Source: Bacteroidales bacterium
GTDB lineage: Bacteria > Bacteroidota > Bacteroidia > Bacteroidales > UBA932
Direction: 5' to 3'
NCBI GenBank assembly: GCA_017443465.1
Contig: JAFRXO010000013.1
Coordinates: forward strand, 1 to 33,670
DNA length: 33,670 bases
The position numbers were made by a program, and so were the translations under genes. The notes below the pieces were generated by a model that saw only the letters and a list, made by a program, of their open reading frames with translations, was not told the DNA's origin and ran no database searches. This document shows positions 7,602 to 20,636 of the stretch, in pieces; positions within the stretch are counted from its first letter, which is position 1; each line of letters starts with the position of its first letter.

Positions 7602-8791
7602 CAAAGGTTATTCTTAAGAAAGGCAGGGAGGATTCCCTCCTGAGGTTCCATCCGTGGGTGTTCTCCGGTTCCGTAGCCCAGGTGGTCGGCAATCCTGCGG
7701 AAGGTGACGTCGTGGGCGTATATGCCAGCGACGGCAGTTTCCTGGCTTCCGGCCACTGGCAGATAGGTTCCATTGCCGTCAGGGTGCTCAGTTTCTCATC
7801 CAATGCACTCGCTCCCGATTTCTGGGAGGATATGCTTTCAAAAGCCCTCGAGGAGAGGAAAGCGGCCGGACTGGCAGGTTCTTCCAGCACGAACTGCTAC
7901 AGGCTCGTACACGGAGAAGGCGACGGCCTGCCGGGCCTGATAATCGACTGGTATGACGGAGTCTGCGTGATGCAGGCCCATTCCGTCGGAATGTTCAGGG
8001 CCAGGAAGCAGATATGCGAGGCTCTCCAAAATGTATATGGTGATTCCATCAAAGCCGTCTATGACAAGAGTTCAGGGACGGCTCCATACAAGGCCGGACT
8101 CGACCTCGTGGACGGGTATCTGTTCCGCAGGAACGGTTTCTCCGACGACCAGCAGGAAGTCTTTGAGAACGGCCATCGTTTCCTGGTGAACTGGACTGAG
8201 GGGCAGAAGACCGGTTTTTTCCTTGACCAAAGGGAGAACAGGGCGCTGGTGGAGAGGTATGCTTCAGGGAAGAATGTCCTCAACTTGTTCTGCTACACCG
8301 GCGGTTTCTCAATCTATGCCCTTGGCGGAGGAGCGGTCCACGTCGATTCCGTGGATTCCTCGGCCAAGGCTATGGCGATGGTGGACAGGAACGTCGCCCT
8401 CAACGGCTTCGATAGTTCAAGGCACGGCTCTTTCTGCGGTGATGCGATGGAGTTCCTGAAAAATGTCCCGGAAGGGAAGTATGACCTTATGATCGTCGAT
8501 CCTCCTGCATTCGCAAAGCACAGGGGAGCCGTTTCCAACGCCCTGCGGGCCTACCAGAGACTCAATGCCTCCGCCATTTCAAAAGTGGATTCAGGCGGTT
8601 TGATTTTCACATTCAGCTGTTCACAGGTGGTTGATAAGGAGCAGTTCGCCCTTGCCGTATTCTCGGCCGCCGTCCAGACCAGAAGGGGAGTACGGATCCT
8701 GGACCGTCTCAACCAGCCTGCAGACCATGCGGTGAACATATACCATCCGGAAGGGGAGTACCTCAAGGGTCTGCTTCTCTATGTGGAATAA
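7598..8791 (+). CDS. rlmI: 23S rRNA (cytosine-C5) methyltransferase, RlmI family
   Basis: A class I SAM-dependent methyltransferase of 397 residues with an N-terminal PUA domain (about 1-75, including HPWVFSGSV and GDVVGVY). A linking domain follows, with GDGLPGLIIDWY. The catalytic domain has the SAM motif VLNLFCYTGGFSIYA (about 227-241), the VDPPAF motif (about 300-305) and FTFSCSQ with the likely catalytic Cys (about 341). E. coli RlmI methylates C1962 of 23S rRNA, and the order and length match it. The start used is the ATG at 7598, which forms an ATGA overlap with the exonuclease stop. The open frame extends further upstream through the exonuclease gene but gives a non-homologous tail. 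tRNA-Cys follows 53 bases later, from its own promoter. Confidence 0.92.
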   Translation: MTKVILKKGREDSLLRFHPWVFSGSVAQVVGNPAEGDVVGVYASDGSFLASGHWQIGSIAVRVLSFSSNALAPDFWEDMLSKALEERKAAGLAGSSSTNCYRLVHGEGDGLPGLIIDWYDGVCVMQAHSVGMFRARKQICEALQNVYGDSIKAVYDKSSGTAPYKAGLDLVDGYLFRRNGFSDDQQEVFENGHRFLVNWTEGQKTGFFLDQRENRALVERYASGKNVLNLFCYTGGFSIYALGGGAVHVDSVDSSAKAMAMVDRNVALNGFDSSRHGSFCGDAMEFLKNVPEGKYDLMIVDPPAFAKHRGAVSNALRAYQRLNASAISKVDSGGLIFTFSCSQVVDKEQFALAVFSAAVQTRRGVRILDRLNQPADHAVNIYHPEGEYLKGLLLYVE

Positions 8792-8802
8792 AGGAACAGA
8801 TA

Positions 8803-8833
8803 TTTGCAGTTAGGATAAAAAAGTCTATATTTG
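8803..8833 (+). promoter_or_regulatory. Promoter of tRNA-Cys
   Basis: TTTG at 8803-8806, a 19-base spacer and TATATTTG at 8826-8833. This is the best match to the Bacteroidota primary sigma-factor consensus in the window and sits 11 bases before the mature tRNA. Confidence 0.85.
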
Positions 8834-8844
8834 CAATCCCAATC

Positions 8845-8915
8845 GGTGCGATGGCCGAGCGGTCAGGCACAGGTCTGCAAAACCTGGTACAGCGGTTCGA
8901 TTCCGCTTCGCACCT
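8845..8915 (+). tRNA. tRNA-Cys (anticodon GCA)
   Basis: A 71-base cloverleaf. The acceptor stem is GGTGCGA (8845-8851) with TCGCACC (8908-8914). The anticodon arm is CAGGT-CTGCAAA-ACCTG, with anticodon GCA. The T arm is GCGG-TTCGATT-CCGC. The discriminator is T at 8915, the base required for cysteine identity. The 3' CCA is not encoded. The length is normal for tRNA-Cys with a short variable loop. It has its own promoter and terminator. Confidence 0.97.
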
Positions 8916-8916
8916 C

Positions 8917-8958
8917 AAAAATGCTTCTACAGCTATCTGCAGAAGCATTTTTGTTTTT
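8917..8958 (+). terminator. Rho-independent terminator of tRNA-Cys
   Basis: A perfect 12-bp stem (8917-8928 with 8941-8952) with a 12-base loop, ending in five T residues, G, and five more T residues. It begins two bases after the tRNA and should also stop read-through from rlmI. Confidence 0.92.
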
Positions 8959-9042
8959 ATCTCTACCAACCGTTGTTACATTTTATTAAAATTTTTAGTC
9001 AAAAACTTGTTTTCTAAATTTTTTCTTTCTAAATTGCAGTCG

Positions 9043-9050
9043 AATATTTG
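9043..9050 (+). promoter_or_regulatory. Possible -7 promoter element of the glnN leader
   Basis: AATATTTG differs from TAnnTTTG at the first base only. An all-T stretch (9019-9024) lies about 18 bases upstream in place of TTTG. It would start transcription about 7-10 bases before the small leader ORF. No better candidate is visible between the tRNA terminator and glnN, nor between the 9188-9216 hairpin and glnN. Confidence 0.4.
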
Positions 9051-9062
9051 GTTTAATTTTTA

Positions 9063-9137
9063 ATGGCACGCACCCGTAATAATCAGCAGAAGCAGTCCCA
9101 GAACCAGCAGGTTCAGGGTGCTTCTCCGTGCGTATAA
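9063..9137 (+). CDS. Putative 24-residue Gln-rich leader peptide upstream of glnN
   Basis: A short ORF from ATG at 9063 to TAA at 9135-9137. It encodes MARTR, then NNQQKQSQNQQVQ, then GASPCV. Seven of 24 residues are Gln, all CAG, at codons 8, 9, 11, 13, 15, 16 and 18; three more are Asn. It is 130 bases upstream of glutamine synthetase and is followed by a terminator-like hairpin at 9188-9216. A cluster of codons for the amino acid made by the downstream gene is the hallmark of ribosome-mediated attenuators. No signal peptide or known small-protein family is recognised. Alternatively it may be a chance ORF over a structured RNA, because the CAG-rich part also forms the hairpin at 9088-9125. 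Translation is not demonstrated. Confidence 0.5.
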   Translation: MARTRNNQQKQSQNQQVQGASPCV

Positions 9138-9216
9138 TTCCAGCCGTATGCGGCACATAATTGAAAGAAGCAGATAAAAGATAGTTCAGAGGCTGGTCCC
9201 GAGGGGATCAGCCTCT
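9088..9216 (+). promoter_or_regulatory. Structured glnN 5' leader: candidate attenuator or cis-regulatory RNA
   Basis: Three hairpins in 129 bases. Hairpin A (9088-9125) has AGAAGCA/TGCTTCT, a GT bulge, CCC/GGG, an A-A mismatch, GAACC/GGTTC and an AGCA loop. Hairpin B (9128-9156) pairs 9128-9136 with 9147-9156 around one bulged G and covers the leader stop codon; a smaller alternative is GCCG/CGGC at 9143-9154. Hairpin C is the terminator-like stem at 9188-9216. Alternative pairings exist. AGAAGCA recurs at 9166-9172 and could take TGCTTCT (9119-9125) from hairpin A. CCAGCC (9140-9145) is complementary to GGCTGG (9191-9196) in the left arm of hairpin C and could act as an antiterminator. The pairings are seen by eye; no folding energy was computed. 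Confidence 0.5.
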
Positions 9217-9219
9217 CTT
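9188..9219 (+). terminator. Terminator-like hairpin between leader ORF and glnN
   Basis: A 13-bp stem (9188-9200 with 9204-9216, one G-T wobble) with a GAG loop, then CTTCTTAT instead of a clean T-run. The shape is common for Bacteroidota terminators. Here it lies 51 bases before the glnN start codon. It could either end a tiny independent transcript or attenuate glnN. Confidence 0.65.
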
Positions 9220-9267
9220 CTTATATAAAAGAAAAAAGGTAGTTAGTTTAATTAATAGTGTATTCTT

Positions 9268-11442
9268 ATGGATAGATTTGATTTGGTTAAGGAATCCTTT
9301 GAACGGAAAGAGGTTCCGGCTGAAGTCCCGGAAGGCAAGACTTCAGAGTATTTCGGCGAACTTGTGTTCGACCGGAAGAAAATGTGCAAATACCTCGATG
9401 CCGACTGTCTCCAGGCCCTGCTGGCTTGCATCGAGGGCGGCAAGGCACTCGACCGCGACACTGCTGACGGTGTGGCCCGCGGCATGAAGGAATGGGCGAT
9501 GGAACACGGCGTGACGCACGTTACCCACTGGTTCCAGCCACTCACCGAAGGTACTGCAGAAAAACACGATTCCCTGATCGACTATGACGGAAAGGGTGGA
9601 GTGATCGAGACTTTCGACGGAAAGATGCTCGCACAGCAGGAGCCGGACGCTTCCTCTTTCCCGAGCGGTGGCATCCGCGCCACCTTCGAGGCCAGGGGCT
9701 ATACCGCCTGGGATCCGACTTCTCCTGTCTTCATCCTGGACGATACGCTATGCATTCCGACGGTATTCATATCCTATACCGGAGAGGCACTGGATTACAA
9801 AACTCCTCTCAAGAAAGCCCTCAAGGCGGTCAGCGACGCAGCCGTACCTATTTGTAAACTCTTTGACCCGGCCGTCAGCAAGGTCTATTCCTACCTTGGC
9901 TGGGAGCAGGAATACTTCCTTGTGGATGAGGCCCTCTATTCCGCACGGACCGACCTGATGATAACAGGACGCACCCTGTTCGGTCACAATTCCTCCAAGA
10001 ACCAGCAGCTGGAGGACCACTATTTCGGCGCCATCCCCACAAGGGTAGCCGCTTTCATGCGTGACCTGGAGGTGGCCGGCCATCGCCTGGGCATCCCTCT
10101 GAAGACCCGTCACAACGAGGTAGCGCCCAACCAGTTCGAACTCGCTCCTATATATGGTGAAACAAATCTCTCGAACGACCAGAACCAGATAATAATGAAC
10201 TTGATGGGCCGTATCGCCAGAAAGCACGGTTTCGTCGTACTGCTGCACGAGAAACCATTCGACGGGGTGAACGGCTCGGGCAAGCACAACAACTGGTCTC
10301 TCGGGACCGACCGCGGTACGCCCCTTCTTGCTCCAGGCAAGGATGCAAAGGGCAACTTGCAGTTCATCACCTTCTTCGTCAACGTCCTTGCGGCCGTTCA
10401 GAAGCACAATGCGCTGCTGAAGGCCTCCATAGCCAGCGCTACCAATGCCCACCGTCTTGGAGCCAACGAGGCTCCTCCCGCAATCGTGTCCGCCTTCCTC
10501 GGCCGCACGATGACCGAAGTGCTGCACAAACTCCTTGAACTTCCTTCCGATACGCCGATCGAGATTGCCGGAAAGAAGGGCAAGAGCGTGGGACTGGTCG
10601 AGATTCCCGAGATATTCGTGGACAACACCGACCGCAACCGCACCTCTCCGTTCGCCTTCACGGGTAACCGTTTCGAGTTCCGCGCCGTCGGTTCCTGCGC
10701 CAACTGTGCGGGAGCAATGACCACCCTCAACGCCGCCGTTGCGGAACAGTTGCTTGACTTCAAGGCCGCTCTGGACAAGGAGCTCGCTTCCGGCAAGAAC
10801 ACCCAGGTTGCAATAATGGATGTCCTGAAGCCTATGATAAAGTCGGTGCTGGATGTCGTCTGCTTCGACGGGAACGGTTATACTGAGGAATGGAAAAAAG
10901 AGGCTGAGCGCCGTGGACTCGATGTGGAGACTAACGTTCCCAAGATGTTCTGCGAGTTCACCAAGCCTTACGCCGTGGAGATGTTCACCAAGACAGGAGT
11001 CTATACCGAGAAGGAACTGAAGGCCCGCAACGAGGTGAAATGGGAAACCTACATCAAGAAAGTCCAGATCGAATCCCGTGTGATGGTGCGTATGGCGCTG
11101 AATCACATCGTTCCCGCCGCTCTTGAATACAAGTCCACGCTGCTTAAGGAGGTGACGCTCGCAAAGGGTATCTACGGCGACCTGGACAACTGCAAGACTG
11201 AAATGCTCATCCTCGATGACATCAACAGGTTCGTGGAGGACGTGCGTGTCAAGGCCACTGCGATGAAGGAAGCGCGCAAGGCTGCCAACCAGATCGAAGA
11301 CGGCTACGAGAGGGCGCTTGCCTATCACGAGATTGCCGAAAGCTTCCCTGCCCTGCGCCGTCCCATAGACAAGCTCGAGGAAGTGGTAGATAACAAGATC
11401 TGGCCGTTGCCCAAGTATCGCGAGCTGCTATTTATCAATTAA
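9268..11442 (+). CDS. glnN: Glutamine synthetase type III
   Basis: A 724-residue enzyme, close to the roughly 730 typical of GSIII and far from the 450 or so of GSI. It makes glutamine from glutamate, ammonia and ATP in the cytosol. Conserved catalytic stretches are visible: GWEQEYFLVDE (about 211-221, metal-binding Glu), KTRHNEVAPNQFELAPIYGE (about 278-297), NGSGKHNNWSLG (about 333-344, glutamate and ATP site) and NRTSPFAFTGNRFEFR (about 456-471). The N-terminal GSIII-specific extension and the long alpha-helical C-terminal region are present. GSIII has no adenylylation site of the GSI type, so control is expected at expression level or by effectors, which makes the leader upstream relevant. 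It is the first gene of the nitrogen cluster; gltB starts 20 bases after its stop. Confidence 0.98.
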   Translation: MDRFDLVKESFERKEVPAEVPEGKTSEYFGELVFDRKKMCKYLDADCLQALLACIEGGKALDRDTADGVARGMKEWAMEHGVTHVTHWFQPLTEGTAEKHDSLIDYDGKGGVIETFDGKMLAQQEPDASSFPSGGIRATFEARGYTAWDPTSPVFILDDTLCIPTVFISYTGEALDYKTPLKKALKAVSDAAVPICKLFDPAVSKVYSYLGWEQEYFLVDEALYSARTDLMITGRTLFGHNSSKNQQLEDHYFGAIPTRVAAFMRDLEVAGHRLGIPLKTRHNEVAPNQFELAPIYGETNLSNDQNQIIMNLMGRIARKHGFVVLLHEKPFDGVNGSGKHNNWSLGTDRGTPLLAPGKDAKGNLQFITFFVNVLAAVQKHNALLKASIASATNAHRLGANEAPPAIVSAFLGRTMTEVLHKLLELPSDTPIEIAGKKGKSVGLVEIPEIFVDNTDRNRTSPFAFTGNRFEFRAVGSCANCAGAMTTLNAAVAEQLLDFKAALDKELASGKNTQVAIMDVLKPMIKSVLDVVCFDGNGYTEEWKKEAERRGLDVETNVPKMFCEFTKPYAVEMFTKTGVYTEKELKARNEVKWETYIKKVQIESRVMVRMALNHIVPAALEYKSTLLKEVTLAKGIYGDLDNCKTEMLILDDINRFVEDVRVKATAMKEARKAANQIEDGYERALAYHEIAESFPALRRPIDKLEEVVDNKIWPLPKYRELLFIN

Positions 11443-11462
11443 TTACATAGGTTACCTAAATT

Positions 11463-14400
11463 ATGGGTAAAGGTCTGTACAACTCGGCATCAGAACATGA
11501 TGCCTGTGGGGTCGGTATGGTTGTGAACATCCGTGGCGACAAGACCCACGAGCTCGTGAACAACGCCCTTTCAGTGCTGGAGAACATGAGTCATCGCGGA
11601 GCCGAGGGCGCGGACGGGAAGTCTGGGGACGGAGCCGGAATCATGGTCCAGATACCCCACGAATACATCCTGCTCCAGGGAGTTCCCGTCCCTGAGAAGG
11701 GACACTATGGCACCGGCCTGGCATTTCTGCCGAAAGATGCCGCGGAACGGTCCGAAATCCTGGATGCGATCCGCACGGAGGCTGAACGTGAGGGATGCCG
11801 GCTCGCATTTGTCAGGGATGTTCCGGTACAGTCGGCATGCCTTGGCGAAGAAGCGGCGAAAGGCGAGCCGCATACGGCCCAGATTTTCGTAACCAGTCAG
11901 GAATACCTTGAAGAATCGGTGCTGGAAAGGAAACTCTACCGCATCCGCAAGCATTTGGAGCGTTTGGGCGGGGAATGTTATATATGTTCCCTGTCCACTC
12001 GCAACATCGTGTATAAGGGTATGCTGACCAGCCGTCAGTTGCGCGAGTATTACACAGACCTGACAAGTCCCTGGTTCACGAGCGCGATGGCGATAGTGCA
12101 TTCCCGATTTTCAACCAATACCTTTCCTCAATGGAGTCTTGCCCAGCCTTTCAGGATGTTGTGTCACAATGGGGAGATAAATACGATCAGGGGTAATCGC
12201 AGTTGGATGCAGGCGAGGGAGAGCGTACTGGGATCCGGAGCATTGGGCGACATTACGGATATCACACCAGTCATCCAGCCGGGAATGAGTGATTCCGCGA
12301 GCCTTGACAATGTCCTTGAATTTCTGATTCATAGCGGATTAGGCCTTCCTCAGGCCGTTTCAGTGCTGATGCCTGAAAGTATTGATGAGACCAATCCCAT
12401 GTCCGAGGACCTGCATGCTTTCTATGAATATCATTCCATCCTGATGGAACCCTGGGACGGACCGGCCACGGTACTTTTCAGCGATGGCCGTTTCGCTGGT
12501 GGAATCCAGGACAGGAACGGCCTCAGGCCCGGACGATATACGATTACGAAGGGCGGACTGCTAGTTGTAGCCAGCGAAGTAGGAGTACTTGATTTCGATC
12601 CTGCTGAAATTGCTTGCAAAGGACGCCTGGAGCCAGGGAAGATGCTCCTTGTGGACACCAAGGAGGGACGCATTTATTACGATGCGGAAATAAAGGAGAG
12701 CCTGGCCGCCGAACATCCGTACAGGCAGTGGCTCTCTTCCGGACGCATCCAGCTCGAGGACCTGCACAGCGGCCGGAAAGTTGAACATAATGAGGACGAC
12801 CTGTTACAGAAGGAGCTCCTCTTCGGCTGCACGGCCGAGGATGTAGACAACACGTTGAAACCGATGTGTGAGCGGGGCCTGGAACCTATTTCCTCGATGG
12901 GTAACGACACGCCGCTTGCGGTCCTTACCGAACGGCCCCAGAGTTTCTTCAATTATTTCCGCCAGCAATTCGCACAGGTGACCAACCCGCCCATAGACTC
13001 CATACGCGAACAGATGGTGATGTCTCTGTTTGAATATATAGGACGCGTGGGAACGGGCATCCTGACTCCGGACGGAGACAACTGCAAGATGGTGCGCCTG
13101 CCCCATCCCATACTGACGAACACGCAGCTGGACCTGCTGTGCAACATACGCTACAAGGGGTTCAAGACTGAGAAACTGCCGATCCTGTTCCCTTGCGCCC
13201 CGGATACGGGATCGGCTGCGGCCAACCTTAAACAGTCACTTGCGGAACTGTGCCGAAAGGCGGAAACCTGCGTGGACGAAGGCGTGAACTATATCATTCT
13301 TTCCGACCGGGATGTGGATGAAGGGCATGCCCCGATTCCGTCCCTGCTGGCTGTCAGTGCGGTGCATCACCATCTGATTGCCGCCGGAAAGCGCGTGCAA
13401 ACCGCCCTTATAGTCGAGAGCGGGGAAATACGCGAAACGATGCACGCTGCGCTGCTTCTGGGTTACGGAGCTTCGGCAATAAACCCGTACCTGTCGTTCG
13501 CCATCATCTCCAGTCTTGCTCACGGAGGCAAGATTCAATTGAATTATTCCACCGCCCGAACCAATTATATCGAGGCGATGAAGAAGGGCCTGCTCAAGAT
13601 CATGGCCAAGATGGGCATCTCGACGATACGCTCCTACAGGGGTGCCAAAATCTTTGAGAGCATAGGTCTCGATGCCGGTCTTTTGAAGGAGTATTTCGGA
13701 ACTGAAGAGTCCTCCATAGGCGGTATAGGCCTGAAGACGATTGCGCGTGATGCGATGTATTTCCACGCCAAGGCATTTGCCTTACGGCCTGATACGGATT
13801 ACCTGCCGGTGGCCGGATTGTTCCACTACCGCAAAGGCGGGATCACCCATGCCTGGAATCCGGAGACCATATCCACCCTCCAGCAGGCCACCCGTCTCGG
13901 CAGTTACAAGAAATTCAAGGAATTCACAGCCATTGCGGACAGCCGCGGCGAGGCGTTGTTCCTGCGTGACCTTCTTGATTTCAAACGATCTCCGATAGCT
14001 TTGGATGAGGTAGAGCCTGAGACGGAGATAGTGAAGCATTTCGTTGTCAGCGCGATGAGTTTCGGCGCCCTCAGCATCGAGGCGCACGAAGCCATAGCCC
14101 TGGCGATGAACCGCCTTGGCAGCCGTTCCAACACAGGAGAGGGTGGCGAGGACAATGCCCGTTATCACAGTGACGTGGACGGAATTTCGCTTTCCAGCAA
14201 GACCAAGCAGGTGGCCTCAGGTCGTTTCGGGGTGACGGCTGAATACCTTGTCAATGCGGAGGAGATCCAGATAAAGATCGCCCAGGGCGCCAAGCCAGGC
14301 GAGGGCGGCCAGCTTCCCGGATTCAAGGTAAACGAGATTATCGCCAAGACCCGCAACTCCATTCCAGGGATATCGCTGATATCGCCACCCCCGCATCATG

Positions 14401-15935
14401 ACATATATTCCATCGAGGATCTGTCACAGTTGATTTTCGATCTCAAGAATGTCAATCCCTCTGCTGCTGTAAGCGTGAAACTTGTCGCTGAAAGTGGAGT
14501 GGGCACCATTGCCGCCGGCGTTGCCAAGGCCAAGGCCGACCTCATCGTTGTATCGGGAGCGGAAGGCGGCACAGGTGCGTCTCCGGCTTCATCGATGCGT
14601 TTTGCGGGAATCAGTCCCGAAATAGGGCTCTCGGATGCTCAGCAGACCCTGGTGAGGAATGGCCTTCGGGAAACGGTTCGCCTACAGGTGGACGGCCAGT
14701 TGAAAACCGGCAGGGACGTGGTCCTGATGGCTCTGCTGGGTGCGGACGAATTCGGCTTCGGCACCCTTCCGCTTATAGTGATGGGATGTGTGATGATGCG
14801 CAAATGCAGTCTGAACACCTGTCCGACAGGGGTTGCAACCCAGGATCCCCGTCTCAGGGCGCATTTCATGGGCAAAGCCGATTACCTGGTCAACTACTTC
14901 ACCTTCCTGGCGCGTGAGGTTCGGGAATACCTTGCCGAAATGGGTTTCCGTCATTTTTCCGACATAGTAGGCCATACGGAACTTCTGGTCCGTAAACCAT
15001 CCTTACCAGGCACAAAAGCCTCCTTTGTCGACTTGTCCCGCTTGCTGTTCCGTGAGGAAGGAGCCCTTTGCTGGGCCGGAGGTCCGTTGCATGCTCTTCC
15101 GTCCGTCCTGGACCGTGAAATCATCAAATCGGCCGGGCCGGCTATTGATCGAAAGGAAGGAATAAGCCTTGATTATCCGATAGCGAATACCGACAGGGCC
15201 GTCTGTACAATGCTCAGCGGACGGATCGCCGAAAAATATGGAGCTGAAGGCCTGCCGGATTCTATCATCAATATAAATTTCAAGGGATCAGCCGGGCAGA
15301 GTTTCTGTGCCTTTCTAGCCGCGGGGGTCAATGTCTGTCTGGAAGGGGAGGCCAACGACTATGTAGGGAAAGGCCTCAGCGGCGGACGCATCACTATCCG
15401 TCCTTCATCGCAGGTTACTTATGATGCCGAAGACAACATGATTGCCGGTAACACCTGCCTGTACGGGGCTACAGGAGGCGAAATGTATGTCTCGGGCCGT
15501 GTCGGCCAGCGGTTCGCAGTGCGCAATTCCGGAGCCAACGCCGTCGTGGAAGGCGCCGGAGACCATTGTTGCGAGTACATGACAGGAGGACGCGTCGTGG
15601 TGCTCGGTCCTGTCGGACGCAACTTCGCAGCCGGAATGTCCGGTGGCTTAGCCTACGTACTGGACCCGAATCGTGTTTTCGATTTCTATTGCAACATGGA
15701 CATGGTCGAAATATCGCTTGTGGACGACAAACTGGACCGGGAGGAACTGGAGGAACTGGTCCGGCGGCATTGTCATTATACCGGCTCGGCCATTGCCAGG
15801 AAACTGCTGAACGACTGGAACCGATACGTTGACGATTTCATCAAGGTCATTCCGATTGAATACAAGCACGTTCTCGAGCGGGAAAGGCTCCGTGCCCTGG
15901 AAGAGAAGGTTCAGAACCTGCAATACCAATATTGA
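11463..15935 (+). CDS. gltB: Glutamate synthase (NADPH-type), large subunit
   Basis: A 1490-residue GOGAT alpha subunit, the normal length. It transfers the glutamine amide to 2-oxoglutarate to make glutamate. The class II amidotransferase domain starts at EHDACGVGMV; Cys15 should become the N-terminal nucleophile after removal of a 14-residue propeptide, and RFSTNTFPQW and CHNGEINT follow. The central domain is at about 450-780. The FMN-binding barrel starts near SAMSFGALS (about 860) and contains SRSNTGEGGED. The 3Fe-4S ligands are Cys1109, Cys1115 and Cys1120 (C-x5-C-x4-C), the spacing known for this enzyme. The C-terminal GXGXG helix domain includes NDYVGKGLSGG. It lies six bases before gltD and shares its transcript. 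Confidence 0.98.
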   Translation: MGKGLYNSASEHDACGVGMVVNIRGDKTHELVNNALSVLENMSHRGAEGADGKSGDGAGIMVQIPHEYILLQGVPVPEKGHYGTGLAFLPKDAAERSEILDAIRTEAEREGCRLAFVRDVPVQSACLGEEAAKGEPHTAQIFVTSQEYLEESVLERKLYRIRKHLERLGGECYICSLSTRNIVYKGMLTSRQLREYYTDLTSPWFTSAMAIVHSRFSTNTFPQWSLAQPFRMLCHNGEINTIRGNRSWMQARESVLGSGALGDITDITPVIQPGMSDSASLDNVLEFLIHSGLGLPQAVSVLMPESIDETNPMSEDLHAFYEYHSILMEPWDGPATVLFSDGRFAGGIQDRNGLRPGRYTITKGGLLVVASEVGVLDFDPAEIACKGRLEPGKMLLVDTKEGRIYYDAEIKESLAAEHPYRQWLSSGRIQLEDLHSGRKVEHNEDDLLQKELLFGCTAEDVDNTLKPMCERGLEPISSMGNDTPLAVLTERPQSFFNYFRQQFAQVTNPPIDSIREQMVMSLFEYIGRVGTGILTPDGDNCKMVRLPHPILTNTQLDLLCNIRYKGFKTEKLPILFPCAPDTGSAAANLKQSLAELCRKAETCVDEGVNYIILSDRDVDEGHAPIPSLLAVSAVHHHLIAAGKRVQTALIVESGEIRETMHAALLLGYGASAINPYLSFAIISSLAHGGKIQLNYSTARTNYIEAMKKGLLKIMAKMGISTIRSYRGAKIFESIGLDAGLLKEYFGTEESSIGGIGLKTIARDAMYFHAKAFALRPDTDYLPVAGLFHYRKGGITHAWNPETISTLQQATRLGSYKKFKEFTAIADSRGEALFLRDLLDFKRSPIALDEVEPETEIVKHFVVSAMSFGALSIEAHEAIALAMNRLGSRSNTGEGGEDNARYHSDVDGISLSSKTKQVASGRFGVTAEYLVNAEEIQIKIAQGAKPGEGGQLPGFKVNEIIAKTRNSIPGISLISPPPHHDIYSIEDLSQLIFDLKNVNPSAAVSVKLVAESGVGTIAAGVAKAKADLIVVSGAEGGTGASPASSMRFAGISPEIGLSDAQQTLVRNGLRETVRLQVDGQLKTGRDVVLMALLGADEFGFGTLPLIVMGCVMMRKCSLNTCPTGVATQDPRLRAHFMGKADYLVNYFTFLAREVREYLAEMGFRHFSDIVGHTELLVRKPSLPGTKASFVDLSRLLFREEGALCWAGGPLHALPSVLDREIIKSAGPAIDRKEGISLDYPIANTDRAVCTMLSGRIAEKYGAEGLPDSIININFKGSAGQSFCAFLAAGVNVCLEGEANDYVGKGLSGGRITIRPSSQVTYDAEDNMIAGNTCLYGATGGEMYVSGRVGQRFAVRNSGANAVVEGAGDHCCEYMTGGRVVVLGPVGRNFAAGMSGGLAYVLDPNRVFDFYCNMDMVEISLVDDKLDREELEELVRRHCHYTGSAIARKLLNDWNRYVDDFIKVIPIEYKHVLERERLRALEEKVQNLQYQY

Positions 15936-15941
15936 CGCGTT

Positions 15942-20636
<4,695 letters not shown>

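Noticed and set aside
8851-9063. Open frame running through the tRNA-Cys gene
   Set aside because: It starts inside the tRNA, passes through its terminator and is AT-rich junk downstream.
9748-11328. A 526-codon open frame antisense to glnN
   Set aside because: It lies wholly within the well-supported glnN gene, has no recognisable domains, and reflects codon bias at fairly high GC.
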